64,000 nt of DNA, taken from Dichetophora obliterata (Eukaryota; Arthropoda; Insecta; Diptera; Sciomyzidae). Below, piece by piece: positions 22,621 to 34,716 of this stretch (its first letter is position 1; each line of letters opens with the position of its first letter). The notes beneath the pieces are model-generated. The model was not told where the DNA came from. It did not search any database and was given only the letters and a program-made list of their open reading frames with translations. Location: contig OY986440.1 in assembly GCA_963920525.1 (NCBI GenBank), positions 14,274,764-14,338,763 of the forward strand, in the 5' to 3' direction. A program made the translations under genes and the position numbers.

Positions 22621-23060
22621 CAATTGCTTGGTTCCAACAACAACAATGGAAAAAACAATTACAACATAAAATTCCACGCCTCCGCTAGCTATGAGAAACC
22701 ATGCAGTGGTGATCTATGCTGTGAAGCATTGTGGAGTGACGAGAGAAAGAGCATTTCAGAGAGAATGTGCATGCAAACGTTGGAAACTTTTCTTTCAAGA
22801 AAGCTTTTTCATCGCGCTCACAAAAGCTTACGTATTGATCTGAAAAATATTTGTTACTTTTTAATGTTCTACGTGGCACATCTTTATACTATATAATCTT
22901 TGCTCAGACTCTTGCAGCTCTTAAAGACAATATCCGTCAAGAATGTGAGGACCTATCGCCGGAAGTTTTGGCCGAAGTGATGAAAAATGCCATAAAAAAG
23001 GTTCAAATGACAATCAACTGTGGTGGCGGCCATTTACATGACATCATATTCTCGACTTGA

Positions 23061-23789
23061 TGTAAAAAAAATTAAAAGACCAAATGAAAATTATCCACAA
23101 GAAGAATCAAAATTTTTATATCACTATTTATATTTGTCATAACATAACTTTCATATTTTATCATATAAGAGAGATTTCGTCCATAGACCATCACTTACTT
23201 TGAAAACACTTACAAACAAAAATTAATTTCTTTAGTGCTATATGTCTCCAGTCGCGCGATTAATTTTTTCAAAAACACTGTCAATTTCTGTTAAAAAACA
23301 CTTTTTATTTTTTTAAATTATCAAAATATACCATCAAACAAGGAAGATATTTAACTTTAAAATTGCCCACGTTTCTTTAAAAATAAATCATACTTCATGC
23401 GCGTTCTTAATTCTGATGTTCCGAGTACCGTTAAAAGTTAGTGCGGCCACCTTTTTGAAAAATTTTTGCATTTTTGGGATTTCATAGAAAATTATTATAC
23501 AAATCTTCTAAAATTTTATCACAAATTAAAAAAATAGGGGTTTTGTACAGCTATTTTTGTAAATTCTGACACTGTGCGACGTCAACGTCACTAACACCTT
23601 GATTTCTTACACCATTTTACAAACCTAATATGTAACATTTTAAATTATAATTTGTTTTAATACGTTGATTAATTTTTTGTTATTGTTTTTTCTTACTTAA
23701 CTTCTTAACTTTTTAACTTACTTTTTAAATATTTTAACTTATGAAATATTTTTGTTTTTGTCAGTATAAATAAAGCTTTTTTTATGAAT
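23061..23789. other. spacer, nothing recognised
   Basis: AT-rich, no coding signal. No recognisable inverted terminus of the DD41D element was found after its stop codon. Confidence 0.5.
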
Positions 23790-23838
23790 ACTTACTTACT
23801 TACATAGTTGGCGCTACAACCGTATGTCGGTCTTGGCC

Positions 23839-26800
23839 TCATCTAAGAATTTGCGCCAGCCATTTCTTTTTTTTCGCTTGCTGGCGCCAGTTGGAAATTC
23901 CAAGCTTCGTCAGGTTGTCCTCTAATTGGTCTTTCCAACGAAGATGCGGTCGTCCTCTTCTGCGTTGACCGCCGCTGGGTACCAAATCGAATGTTTTCTT
24001 CACTGGAGCATCGTCTTTCATGCGCTGAACATGAACAAACCAGCGAAGCCGCCCGATTTTAATGCGCTTGACTATGTCGATGTCAGCGTACAGCTCAAAC
24101 AGTTCATCATTCCACCGTATTCGGTACTCGCCATTGACGCAGATTGGTCCGTAGATCTTACGAAGAATCTTTCTCTCGAATGCTCCTAAAGTCTTTTCAT
24201 CTAAACTGCTCAGCGTCCAGGTTTGTGATGCGTAAAGTAGGACGGGCATGATGAGCGATTTATAGAGCGTGATTTTCGTTCGTCGAGAGAGGGCTCTGCT
24301 TCTCAATTGCCTACTGAGCCCAAAGTAACACCTGTTGGCAAGAGTTATTCTTCGTTTGATCTCAATGCTGATGTCGTTGGTTGAATTAATACCGGATCCC
24401 AGATAAACGAAGTTCTTCAAAACCTCGAAGGAGGTATTGTCAACGGTAACGTGGTTTCCAAGACGCTGGGACTATTTGTTTGTTGGCATTAAGTATTTCG
24501 TCTTATCTGCATTCACTGCCAGACCCATTCGACTTGACTTTCTTTCTAATCTGGAAAATGCTGCACTGACTTCGCGCGTATTATGGCCAATGGTATCTAT
24601 GTCATCAGCATACGCAAGCAGCACAACACTCTTGTAGAATATTGTGCCACTACGTCTCAGGTCAGCAGATCGGATGATCTTTTCCATCATTAGGTTGAAA
24701 AAGTCGCACGATAAGGAATCACCTTGTCTGAAAACTCGTTTGGTAATAAATGGTGGGGAAAGGTCCTTCCCGATTTTAACTGCGCTGCTGGTGTTGCTCA
24801 GTGTCATCCTGCAAAGTCGTATTAGTTTTGCAGGAATACTAAATTCAGACATGGTGGAGTACACGTGCTTCCTTATTGGGCTGTCGAAGGCGGTTTTGTA
24901 GTCGACAAAAAAAAGGTGGGTGCCGACTTGTTTTTCTTGAGTCTTCTCCAAGATTTGTCGTAGCGTGAAAATCTGGTCGATGGTGGACTTTCCAGGTCTG
25001 AAGCCACACTGATAAGGTCCGATCAGTTCGTTTACAATGGGCTTCAATCTTTCACATAAAATGCTCGACAGGACCTTATATGCGATATTAAGAAGGCTTA
25101 TCCCACGGTAATTGGCACAGATAGTGGGATCGCCTTTCTTGTGGATTGGGCAGAGCACACTGAGATTCCAATCGTTCGGAATGCATTCTTCCGACCATAT
25201 TCTGCATAGAAGCTCGTGAATGCATTTAAGTAGAGCTTCGCCTCCGTTCTTAAACAGCTCAGCAGGTAAGCCATCAGCTCCTGCGGCTTTGTTATTTTTA
25301 AGCCGAGCTATAGCTGTCAGAACTTCATCATAGTCGGGCAGCGGAACCTCAACGCTGTCATCCGAAATTAGGGTTTCCGGAATATCATCTCTATTGGCGG
25401 GATTGTTGTCAGCGTCGCCATTAAGAAGCTTAGACAAGTGTTCCCCCCATAACGTCAGTGTACTCTGGACATCTGTCACTAGATTCCCGTTTTCATCCTT
25501 GCAGGAAGAGGCCCCGGTTTTAAAACCATCGGCATGGCGTCTTATTTTTTGGAAAAATTGTCGGGCCTCATTCCTGTCACCATACATCTCAATCTTCTCT
25601 TGCTCGCGCTTTTCTGCCTCTCTTTTTTTCCGCCTGAAAATATGTCTCTCTTCCCTCCTCTTTTCTTTGTATCGCTCCTTAGAAGCGCGCGTTACAACCG
25701 ACTGCAGGGTGGCTTTGTAGGCGGCGCCTTTCTCTGCAGTGGCGTCGCGACACTCCTGGTCGTAAAACTGGTTTCGGCGAGGGCGTTGGTAGCCAATCAC
25801 CTCTTCAGCAGCCGCACGCATGGAGTTGGAAATGTGTGTCCACTGCGCGCATATATCATCGATTGGAGGAGTGCTTTGAAGCAGGAGTGAGAGTCGAGTG
25901 GCGAAAGCATCGGCTGTCTGTTTCGATTGCAGCTTGTCGACGTCTAGCTTTCTCTGTGTAGGGTTACGTGTATTCTTAGCTGCGCACAGACGTGTACGGA
26001 TCTTTGCTGCAACAAGATAGTGATCTGAGTCAATGTTTGCACCACGGATCGTGCGTACATCCAATTCACTGGAAGAGTGCCTTCCGTCGATAAAAACGTG
26101 ATCAATTTGATTCTTGGTTTTTTTAATCAGGGGACATCCAGGTGGCTTTATGAATATTGAGATGCTTGAATCTAGTGCTACTTACGACCATGTTTCGTGC
26201 TGCAGCGAAGTCAATCGGCCTCATTCCGTTATCGGAGGTGTTGTCGTGGAGGCTGAACTTTCCGACTGTTGGACCAAAAATATATTCCTTGCCCACCTTA
26301 GCGTTGAAGTCACCAAGCACGATTTTTACGTCGTGACGGGGGCAGCGCTCGTAAGCATTTTCAAAGCGCTCGTAGAAAATTTCCTTGATCTCATCGTCCT
26401 TGTCTTCTGTCTGAGCGTGCGCACATATTAGGCTTATGTTGAAAAATTTAACCTTGATGCGGATTATGGCAAGTCGTTCGTTCATAGGTGTGAATCGCAG
26501 GACGTGGGGCCGTAGTCTCTTGCCAACTACAAATCCGCATCCAAACTCGTGCTTCTCCGCATGGCTGCTGTAGTAGATATCACAGGGTGCATGCCGAATG
26601 CACCCTTCCATCGCATTTCTTGGATAGCAGTGATATCAGCTTTGTATCTTTACAAGACATCAGTCCCTTCCATCGCATTTCTTGGATAGCAGTGATATCA
26701 GCTTTGTATCTTTCCAAGACATCAGTCAGTTGGATAGAGGCACCTTCCCAATTAAGGGTTCGGACATTCCAGGTGCATATCCGTAAATCATTATCAGTTT

Positions 26801-26864
26801 TTCGTTTGCGGAGGTCGTCATCAGATTTGGGGATCAGTTTTCTTCTTTTCTTAGTTGTTTTCAT
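23839..26864 (-). pseudogene. RTE endonuclease-reverse transcriptase, frameshifted
   Basis: ATG at 26864. The endonuclease shows ICTWNVRTLNWEG, DITAIQEMRW, ICAHAQTEDKDD, VLGDFNAKVG and later NIDSDHYLVAAKIR. The reverse transcriptase (24472-26064) shows NKAAGADGLPAELFK, LSVLCPIHKKGDPT, NYRGISLLNIAYK, GFRPGKSTIDQIF, the FVDYKTAFDS box and LLAYADDIDTIG with the catalytic Asp pair. The C-terminus ends RRRGRPHLRWKDQLEDNL near 23900. Breaks: a 62-bp tandem duplication (26603-26726), a frameshift near 26120 and another near 24440. The endonuclease resembles the one captured in vertebrate craniofacial development protein 2, which supports RTE. Confidence 0.9.
26603..26726. repeat. 62-bp tandem duplication in the RTE endonuclease
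   Basis: CCCTTCCATCGCATTTCTTG begins at 26603 and again at 26665. The two 62-bp copies differ at essentially one base (TTTACAAG versus TTTCCAAG). The length is not a multiple of three, so it destroys the endonuclease frame. Confidence 0.9.
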
Positions 26865-27100
26865 TGAAATGGATTTTTACGGGTGGGCTTCAAACCCGAC
26901 GCACAACCTATTTTAAGCCTAGGGAGGCCCGCCGCTCAGATTAGCCGCCAAACTAACGGTTGTCAGTTTTGACGTTGCCCAGGAAACACCACGTGGAGGT
27001 TTGAGTCGACTTGAGGCGATTTCACAAAGATTATGCTGGTCTCGCCAAGTTGAGACAGTCAGATATGTTACATTGTTACATCGCCCCCAGTTTCCCTGTA

Positions 27101-27434
27101 CTTTTTTATATGGAAGGCAACAATAAAATGTATAAACTAGTGAAAAATCTTAGGACAGCATGACATTATGACATGATGGCACACCTTGTGAATAGCCTAA
27201 TTGTGTATTTACTGTGTTTTATAATAAAATACAATTTGTATACGACCCACTCTAACCCAATTTGCATTTCTTATTTTCCACCAAACCCACGAACGTTCGC
27301 TACCCGAACAAATTGTAAACAATTTTTATTTGTCACCTTGTATTCACAAGGTGTGCTATCATGTCATAATGTCATATTGCCATAAGATTTTACACTAGTT
27401 AAAACATTTTATTGTTGCCTTCCATATAAAAAAG
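27101..27434. mobile_element. hairpin MITE, about 95-bp arms, TA-flanked
   Basis: Left arm 27101-27196 and right arm about 27340-27434 are near-perfect complements. CTTTTTTATATGGAAGGCAA pairs with the far end, and CATGACATTATGACATGATG pairs with CATCATGTCATAATGTCATA-like sequence on the right. TA lies at 27099-27100 and 27435-27436, consistent with a Tc1/mariner-driven MITE. No ORF. Confidence 0.8.
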
Positions 27435-27436
27435 TA

Positions 27437-30384
27437 CTAATACATTACAACTCTGAAAGCTATGTTTATTGAAGTGTCGTAATCAAGCAGCTGCTTCTTA
27501 TTTGCATTTATTTAACTTGTGTCTTCAAGAGATAGCCGTGATCATAGAACCGTGGTTGCCATTCTCTAAAAATTTGTGCAAATTTATTAATTGTTTTATA
27601 AGCACAGTAAATTTTTGTAAATCTGTGCGTGTGTTTGTATATAAGTTTGAATGTGTATAAATCAACAAGTTTGAAATATTTTTTTTTAATCTATCACCAC
27701 CACCACCACCATCGGTGAAATAAATAAATACATGCCCATTTCACCATGTTAGCTTTTTTACGCACAGTTTTCAAAAGCAACGCACTACCGTTGATATGGC
27801 AGATTTTAATATCCGGTCGAAAAATGCGAAGCACACGCATGCGTTTCCGGTCTCAAAAATGCGAAAACGTTCATGATAGAGCCCTTCACGAACGTTTTGC
27901 GGAAGCTTTAAAAGAGGTTATATTTTATATACACAACTATATAAAAAAAAAGAAAGAATAAATGCAATTAAATCGATTGACATTGTAAAGCAACAAAAAT
28001 AAGGATCCGATAGCATCAAATTTATGCAAATTAATACAAAAAATTATGCAATAGCCAAAACGGAAACGGAAATCTCTTCAGTAAAGCTTATTGCTGAGAG
28101 TTTCGTGCTTGTTGTGTTGTTGTTCTTGTCTGCTGGCATGGCATAGAATTTCTGCCCTGTATTAGCCGTATTGTCCTATCATGATTCTGAACACACATTT
28201 ACTTACAACAGCAATCTTAACATTCGATTAAGTTGGAAAAAAAACGTCGTTTCAGCGTGACCGCTGAGCGATGGTCCAGCATTTCCTCTGTTAAGAGGTC
28301 CATTGGCATGCCACTAGTAGTTTTATTGTTTGTGTGCCACCATGTTATGGGTCACGGACCATAGGTCACACAGTGTAGCTAGCCCTCCTCTTACTGTCCA
28401 CAAGCACATACACACACACAAACACGTTCAAGTGTGCACTTGCATGCGTGCTAGAGCGCGATTAAATGTTCTAAAGACTTTAGCAACCGCAACCGGAAAA
28501 AAGTCCTACTGTTCCACCCAAATTGATTTTATCGTCGTAAAAATGGAACTGGCGTAACACTTTTATTTATAAATATTTGCTTTTGAATGATCTTTTGAGT
28601 TGGTTATCATTTAAATTTTTTTAAATTTTTTTATTGAAATCAGATAGTTTTTCATTAAATTAAATGTGAAATCAAAGTTTTTTAAATGATTTTTTCTTAA
28701 AAAATAAGAAATTAACAAAAAAAAAGTCATGGTACCCCACCAGCGCACAGTGGACTGTTTGGCCTATTTTTTTTTAATTTAGACGGAATTAAATCTGTAA
28801 CTCGAATTTGAGTGCACGGAATGATTTTAAATTGGGACTCAGGCTATTGAGTGACATATCTTCCTTACATGTAAATTTTATACAGAAAATTTGTATAAGA
28901 AAATTTGCCCTTTAGCTTTCCTACATCACGATTTTCTATTTATTTTTTTTTTAACTGCATAACTCCTAAACGAAAAACTTTATGGAAACGTTAGACCAGT
29001 TTTTGTAAATGCCAATATCTGTTTATGAAATTTTTAGTACACCAAAAATTATTTTGTTTGAAGATACGCTTCTAACTTCTTCTTACCCAAGGAATCACCT
29101 TTTTTCGGATCACCCTGTTTTACTAACAATTCCACCGTCAAATATTACATATACGATTTTTCTTTTTCCGTTTAGTTTTTTTAAGTATTTTTGTAAGATT
29201 TGGTAATTTGGGTGCAAAAAAAACAATGCAGTCTCCTTTGATACAGTGGTTTCTTCAGTGGTTCTTTTATAAAAATACTGACCGTGTAGACTCGGATTTT
29301 TGCGTGACCTTAATCCAGTTTCAATACGGGCCCGCTTTGTTAGGATAAACCTTCTATTATACTCTTATAAAAGTAAAGTTGTTCGATTTGTATGGAACTA
29401 TTTTCGAGCATGCCGAAGACGAGCGCAACTTGCAGCCGAGTGCAAAGATTATCGGGCCAATTTTATTCATTTTTATTGTGTTGTTTTTCTTTCCCTCTTA
29501 TATTATTATTCTTGTGTGTGTTGTACTGTTTAATTTAGGGTCACAACAAATGGCAACATTTGCGATCTTCAATTACAAAAAGTAAAATAAAAAAAAAATA
29601 CAATAGTTAGTAATGGCGTTGTTGTTTTGTTGTTGTTTTTGTTATTTTTGTTATTGGGAAGGAACCGCTGCAGCCTTAAATTAGCACCGCTCACTTATTC
29701 CCTCATTCATTTAGGACGGCATCAAAACGGTTTTTATTGTTGTTTTCTTTATTGTTGTTGGCAGTTCTATTCTTTGTTACAGTGCCTGTTTTGTTGTAGT
29801 TATTGGCTGTTATGGCTATTATTGGTTTTGGGCTATTGTGCTGAAAATTACCTATCATTGTTTTTTTTTTTAGTTCTTCTTGTTTTCCTTAACAATTTCT
29901 ATTACTTTGGTAATAGCTACACAAATATTCGATATTTTTAAGAGTTGCAATTTTTCGAGTACGCTCCAATGATTCCCAAACCAGATCACAAATAATATTT
30001 TGTGATATAGATATTATCTTTACCAGGAAGCATTTTTGCACATATCTGCAATCAATTTTAACCCAATTCAAGTTTTTGCGCACATCTTCGGCTCAGTATG
30101 GTATGCCAGAGATAGGGCCTAATTTTAAAATATTTTTCTCAGCCGAACAAGGGTCGTACAAGGGTCATTTGCAGGACTGTTTGATCAAACAGCGGCCGTA
30201 CAGAGCTGTTTGAAATAATCTCAGCTGTAGAACGGGCGTACAGCGGCCGAACGGTGATTATTCTACAATGAAAATGAGCAGGTTTTCAATGAAAATTGGA
30301 TCTTCATACTGAAATAAATTAAATATGTGCATGTTTAACCTGGCACAAACTAATGAAAAAATATTATAAATTATTGCCACACAC
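27437..30384. other. gene-poor spacer with simple repeats
   Basis: No recognisable protein. Short ORFs (for example 27746-27961, 28330-28557, 29300-29533) lack motifs and look like chance. Contains a (CAC)n tract near 27696-27711 and a CACACAC-rich patch near 28406-28430. TTGTTGTTTT-rich sequence lies at 29615-29770. The first GGGTCGTACAAGGG-type phrases appear near 30150. Confidence 0.5.
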
Positions 30385-31235
30385 AAGTGGCGATACTATC
30401 AACATCAGCATCGCCGAGTGAGGCTTGCTTTTGTTGTTGCGCATACGTTTTTTGTTAAATAAGAGCTTTCAAAATTTTGGTAGCATACAACGGACGTACA
30501 GCGGCCGTACAACGTAATTTAGACCTTAAACGGCCGTTGTTCGACACAACCAAACATAGGCCGATCAGTGCTTATTCAAAACAAAAATTATTAGCTTATT
30601 TTAACTATGTTCAAACACAACAGATTTTTTAGCGCTAAGTGCAGTTACTATCAACATCAACATTCAACGTGCGTATAGCGGCCGTAGAACTTAATTTAAG
30701 TCTTCCACGGCAATTGCTCGACCCAACTTTCGGCCGCTTTACGGCTGTGCGGCCCATGTTCGCCTGCTTATATTTTTACGTGATTTTTATCCAATTTTGC
30801 TCATATTCGAACTTTTTTATTTTTTCCTGAAATTTGTTAAAAAATACATTGAATCAAAAAACATATTAATCGTATTTTTCAAGTTTTTCCCATTTTCTTA
30901 CTAAGAACTTCTCTAATTTTATAAATTTAATTTTTTATTTTTGAATATTTTATATAGCTCAGAAGTTATATGTATGCTTTTAAAGTTAGAACTCAACAAG
31001 TGAAAAATATTCTCAACAAGTGAAAAATTTTGTTCTTGCATTGAAACTAAATAATTTGCAAACTAAAAAAATTGGATTCAAAAATTTTTTTTAACCATTC
31101 AAAAGAAATATATTTTAAAACAAAAACAGTGCCACGAAAGTGTACTGTGCTGCGTGGAAACAATTGATCTGGACTTCGGTTACTCTCATCACTACAAAGG
31201 CGATGGCTTTTTCGATACGCACAGCTAATTTAATA
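30385..31235. repeat. left arm of a very long inverted repeat
   Basis: Complementary, with gaps, to 32885-34420. Examples are CATCGCCGAGTGAGGCTTGC (30409) against the CCTCACTCGGCGAT phrase near 34385, and AGCGGCCGTAGAACTTAATT (30677) against 34320. The CGTGGAAACAATTGATCTGG phrase (31154) pairs with 32960, and TGAAAAATTTTGTTCTTGCA (31021) with 33088. It contains GC-rich phrases such as CGTACAGCGGCCGTACAAC in an otherwise AT-rich setting. No ORF. Confidence 0.8.
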
Positions 31236-31744
31236 TGAATAATAGTAATTAGATTGAACGAAGACATAACCCGATGAAACTTTAGAAAATGATAATTCGA
31301 TCAACATCATAATAGTTCGAAAAAGTATACCAAACATACAGGTTGCTGATGTGCCCAGCCTTACAGCTGGTTTGACAAATATCTCATTCGAAATAAGCAT
31401 GATGCAATAATGACTGTAGGGCCACATTTTTTAACTCGCTCACGCTACTATTATATAAAAGGGTACTCACGCATGTTCGGAACCGCAAACCTTGGGAACG
31501 ACAGGCGCTATTTTAATAATATTTTTTTCTATTGAAAAGCTATGGTACCCAGCTAGGATAAAGGCTATATAAAAATGCTAACCATTCTTTAAATAATTAG
31601 TTAAAATTAAAAGAGCATAACCATACAGTTTCTTTATTATTAACCTTAGCGAGAAAAAAGCTCTCTTCCTCTATTTGAGCAGCATAAAGTTGGTATGCGA
31701 CAGTAAACAGGCTGTGCGCAAAGCTATCACGTGCCGTTTTCCTG

Positions 31745-31925
31745 ATAATATTTTATAAGAGCTGGTCATGGAGGCGTGGCACCTCCCATGCAACCCAAAT
31801 TTTCTACATCGAATAGCTTCGGTATTCAACCACAATTTTCACGTACCGTTCCCCTGATAATATTTTTGGGCGTGGCATCTCTCATGCAGCCCAAATTTTC
31901 GATAGAACTTTCGAACTATAAGACG
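31745..31925 (+). mobile_element. Helitron-repeat remnant
   Basis: About one and a half units of the 140-bp Helitron repeat: GGCGTGGCACCTCCCATGCA, then ATCGAATAGCTTCGG, then TTTTGGGCGTGGCATCTCTC. Neither end is present. Confidence 0.6.
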
Positions 31926-32118
31926 CACATCAATGAAACTCTGTACGAACCTACCTACTATTTAAACTTTGGCAACTCAGTGCTTGCATTTGCGCGAGAA
32001 TAAAAAGAAAGCAATAGTGACCAAGAATATAAAAATAATTGTGCACGAAGAGAATTTGTTTTTCGTCGTAAGTACATACTGAGTGAAAATTCGTGAAACT
32101 AGCCACCTAAAACAAGAA

Positions 32119-32516
32119 GTCGGCTTTTGTAGTCTAGTGGAGAATGCGCTAGACTATCAACCCAGAGGTCCCTGATTCGAATCCGGACTCGGGCATGGTT
32201 CCTTTCACTTTCTTTGTTTTTTCCTACATTTAAGAATGATGGCAAACTAAAAATCCACAGATAAATTGTGAAAAATGTGGAATAAAGAACAGAACACAAC
32301 TAAGGGCTGTAAATGCTTGCCGCGGTTAAGGCATAACACTAGTCTCGGTTAAAAGCAATTCAAATTGTCTTTCACGGTCGTTTCGCCTAATCAATCATTC
32401 ACATATGGTTCCAATCAATTCCTCTACATAATCTATCCCTTTCCTTTCAGGTCAAAGACCAAACCTTGTTTGTATAAGGCGCATGCCTTGATTCTTTGAT
32501 CTTGGTTCATTGAAAA
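32119..32516 (+). mobile_element. tRNA-derived SINE (family A), copy 2
   Basis: Same head as copy 1 (TAGTCTAGTGGAGAATGCGC, then GATTCGAATCC as a B box) and the same tail up to TTTGATCTT. AAGAAGTCG (32114-32122) and AAGAAATCG (32517-32525) look like its target duplication, because the uninterrupted opposite arm of the foldback reads through the site. Confidence 0.85.
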
Positions 32517-32884
32517 AAGAAATCGTACTTTTTATATCTATTATGGATATTATTGAAGTGTATATGAAAAAAAAATTAATTTCAATTTTTTTTTTCAATG
32601 AGTTACAAAGAATTTAGTTTTAGGCCACTGTTTTACTAAAATTAATTTTGCTAAGTAACGGCTTGTTAAAATTTCTTGATTTTTGGGCAAGTACTCTTAA
32701 TACACGTTATATTATAAAAATGATTTTTTTTTAATAAAAAAAATTTTTCTTTTAAATTAATTAGTTTTTTTAAAAAAATTTAAAAGAAAAAACGTTCTGG
32801 ACCACACAGAAAATTTTTGAAACATAAAACATATTTATACAAATTTAGCAATAATACAAAAAAAGAAAAATTATGTGTTCTCCA

Positions 32885-34420
32885 TAAACATTCATATAAA
32901 ATGAGTAGCGCAAACTGTGCGTATCGAAGAAGCCTTTGTAGTGATGAGAGTAACTGAAGTCCAGATCAATTGTTTCTACGCAGCACAGTACACTTTCGTG
33001 GCACTGTTTTTGCTTTAAAATATATTTCTTTTGAATGTTTGAAAGAATTTTTGAATCCTATTTTTTTATCATTTAGTTTCAATGTAAGAACAAAATTTTT
33101 CACTTGTTGAGAATATTAAAAAAGTTCTAACTTTAAAAGCATACATATAACTTCTGAGCTATATAAGATATTAAAAATTAAAAAAATTAAATTTATAAAA
33201 TTAAAGAAGTTCTTCGTAAGAAAATGGTAAAATTTTTAAAATTTGTTTTAATATGTTTTTTGATTTTATGTACTTTTTAAAAAATTTCAGGCAAAAAAAA
33301 TATAAACAAGTTCAGAAATGTACAAAATCGGACAAAAATCACGCCTACCTTCCACACAAAACGACTTTATCAAACAGAGTAAATATATTAATGGGCGAAC
33401 AGCGGTCGGTCAGCAGTCGAACATGGGCCGCACGAAAGAACAAGGCTCGAAAATGGCCTAAAAATATTCCTAAAAGCCTATCGGCCGTAAGTTGGGTTAA
33501 ACAACGGCCGCACAAGGGTCGAAGATGGCCTAGAAATAATGTAATAAGCCTAGCGGCCGTAAGTTGGGTCAAACAACGGCCGCACAAGGCCTAAATTAAA
33601 TTGTACGCCCGCTGTATGCCACCAAAATTAGATTTATAAAATTAAAGAAGTTATTAGTAAGATAGTGAAAAAAACTTTCAAAATACGATTAATGTGTTTT
33701 TTGATTCAATGTATTTTTTAGCAAATTTCAGGAAAACATGAATAAAGTTCGGAAATGAGCAAAATAGGATAAAAATCACGTCAACTTTCCATACAAAGCG
33801 ACTTTAGCAACCCAACTAAAAATATTAGCAAGCGAACAGCATTCGAACATGAGCCTAACGGCCATACAAGGGTCGAACATGGCCTAAAAATAATGTAATA
33901 AGCCTTGCGGCCGAAAGTTGGGTCGAACAACGGCCGTACAAGACTTAAATTAAATTGTTCGGACGCTGTACGCCCGCTGAATGCCGCCAAAATTACATTT
34001 ATAAAATTTGAGAAGTTCTTAGTAAGAAAATGGTAAAATTTAAAAAATTAGTTGTAATATATTTTTGATTTTATGTATTTTTTAACAAATTTCAGGCAAA
34101 AATAAAAAAGTTCGAAATTGAGCAAAATCGGATAAAAATCACGTCTACTTTCCATACAAAGTGACTTTAGCAACCCGTGTAAAAATATTAGCAGCCGAAC
34201 AGCTGTCAGCGGTCGCACATGGGCCGCACAAGGGTCGAACCTGGCCTGAAAATAATGCAATAAGCCAAGCGACCGAAAGTTGGGTCGAACAACTGCCGTA
34301 CAAGACTTAAATTAAGTTCTACGACCGCTATACGCTCGTTGAATGCTACCAAAGTTTTAAAAGCTCTTATTCAACATAGTAAGCCTCACTCGGCGATTTT
34401 GATGTTGATAGTAACTCCCT
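32885..34420. repeat. GC-island tandem array, about 360-440-bp units, right arm of the inverted repeat
   Basis: Three units start near 33190, 33632 and 33996, each with TATAAAATT(A/T)(A/G)AGAAGTT. Each unit runs through an AT-rich half and then a GC-rich half with repeated phrases such as GGCCG(T/C)ACAAGGGTCGAA and AAGTTGGGTCGAACAACGGCC. The part 32885-33180 pairs with 31000-31235. Two-strand ORFs here (for example 33253-33594 and 33345-33587) follow the repeats and carry no known domain. Confidence 0.75.
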
Positions 34421-34716
34421 ATAAAAAAATTTCTATGTTGTCCAAAAGATTTTTTTTTTAATTTTTTTTATAAAAAACTTATTAATTTTAAAGAAAAAAA
34501 ATTTTTTTTAAAAAAATCATTTTTGTAATTTGACGTATATTAAGAATACTTGACCCAAAAATCAAAAAATTTTAACAAGCCGTTACTTTGCAAAATTAAT
34601 TTTACTTTAGTGGCCTAAAACTAAATTCTTTGTAACTCATTGAAAAAAAAACTTGAAAAAAATTGCAATTATTGTTTTTCATATGCACCTTAATAATATG
34701 CATTATATATGTATAT

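Larger units (their letters stand above)
19332..22902. mobile_element. 3.57-kb non-coding insertion, 30-bp TIRs, possibly P-superfamily
   Basis: The left end CACAGATAATATAATAG...GATGTGCCAC matches the inverted right end CAAAGATTATATAGTAT...GATGTGCCAC over 30 bp with about four mismatches. CTCAGAC (19325-19331 and 22903-22909) is the duplicated target, 7 bp or 8 with one change. Removing the insert restores the host transposase frame. CA-starting ends and a target like CCTCAGAC recall P elements (preferred target GGCCAGAC), but no transposase remains to prove it. The interior holds a long imperfect palindrome and a Helitron remnant. Confidence 0.75.
18491..23060 (+). pseudogene. Tc1/mariner-type transposase (DD41D), split by a 3.57-kb insertion
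   Basis: The first part (18491-19331) starts mid-protein at RFPGRPTPTGETLRR and includes the helix-turn-helix phrase SLQRILVQDLKMFPYKVQ. Catalytic motifs follow: IIMSDEAHFHLSGYVNKQN, MWFQQDGATAHTA and LTAPDFFLWGF. I count 41 residues between the last two aspartates, as in the DD41D (rosa) group known from tephritid flies. A frameshift lies in a T-run near 19023-19030. The coding sequence breaks at NKPQT (19331) and resumes in the same frame at 22903 (LAALKDNIRQECED... to GGGHLHDIIF, stop at 23058-23060). The N-terminus is missing where it meets Transib copy B. Confidence 0.85.
23790..26990 (-). mobile_element. RTE-type LINE, nearly full length
   Basis: A single-ORF non-LTR retrotransposon with an apurinic endonuclease followed by reverse transcriptase. 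The 3' end on the minus strand is GTAGCGCCAACTATGTAAGTAAGTAAGTA. A short tandem-repeat tail in place of poly(A) is usual for RTE elements. The 5' leader probably reaches about 26990. Confidence 0.85.

Noticed and set aside
24437..26916. Plus-strand ORFs opposite the RTE element
   Set aside because: They are complements of real reverse-transcriptase and endonuclease coding sequence, with no domains of their own.
28330..28557. A 75-codon ORF with HKHIHTHKHVQVCTCMRARAR as a metal-binding protein
   Set aside because: The His/Cys pattern comes from a CACACA-type simple repeat.
29627..29941. A 104-codon hydrophobic ORF as a membrane protein
   Set aside because: It is Leu/Phe/Cys-rich because of TTGTTGTTTT-type low-complexity DNA, with no other support.
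33253..33594. Overlapping ORFs of 113 and 80 codons on opposite strands as genes
   Set aside because: They lie within the GC-rich tandem array, and their repeated residues (WVKQRPHKGRRWPRN-like) simply mirror the DNA repeat.
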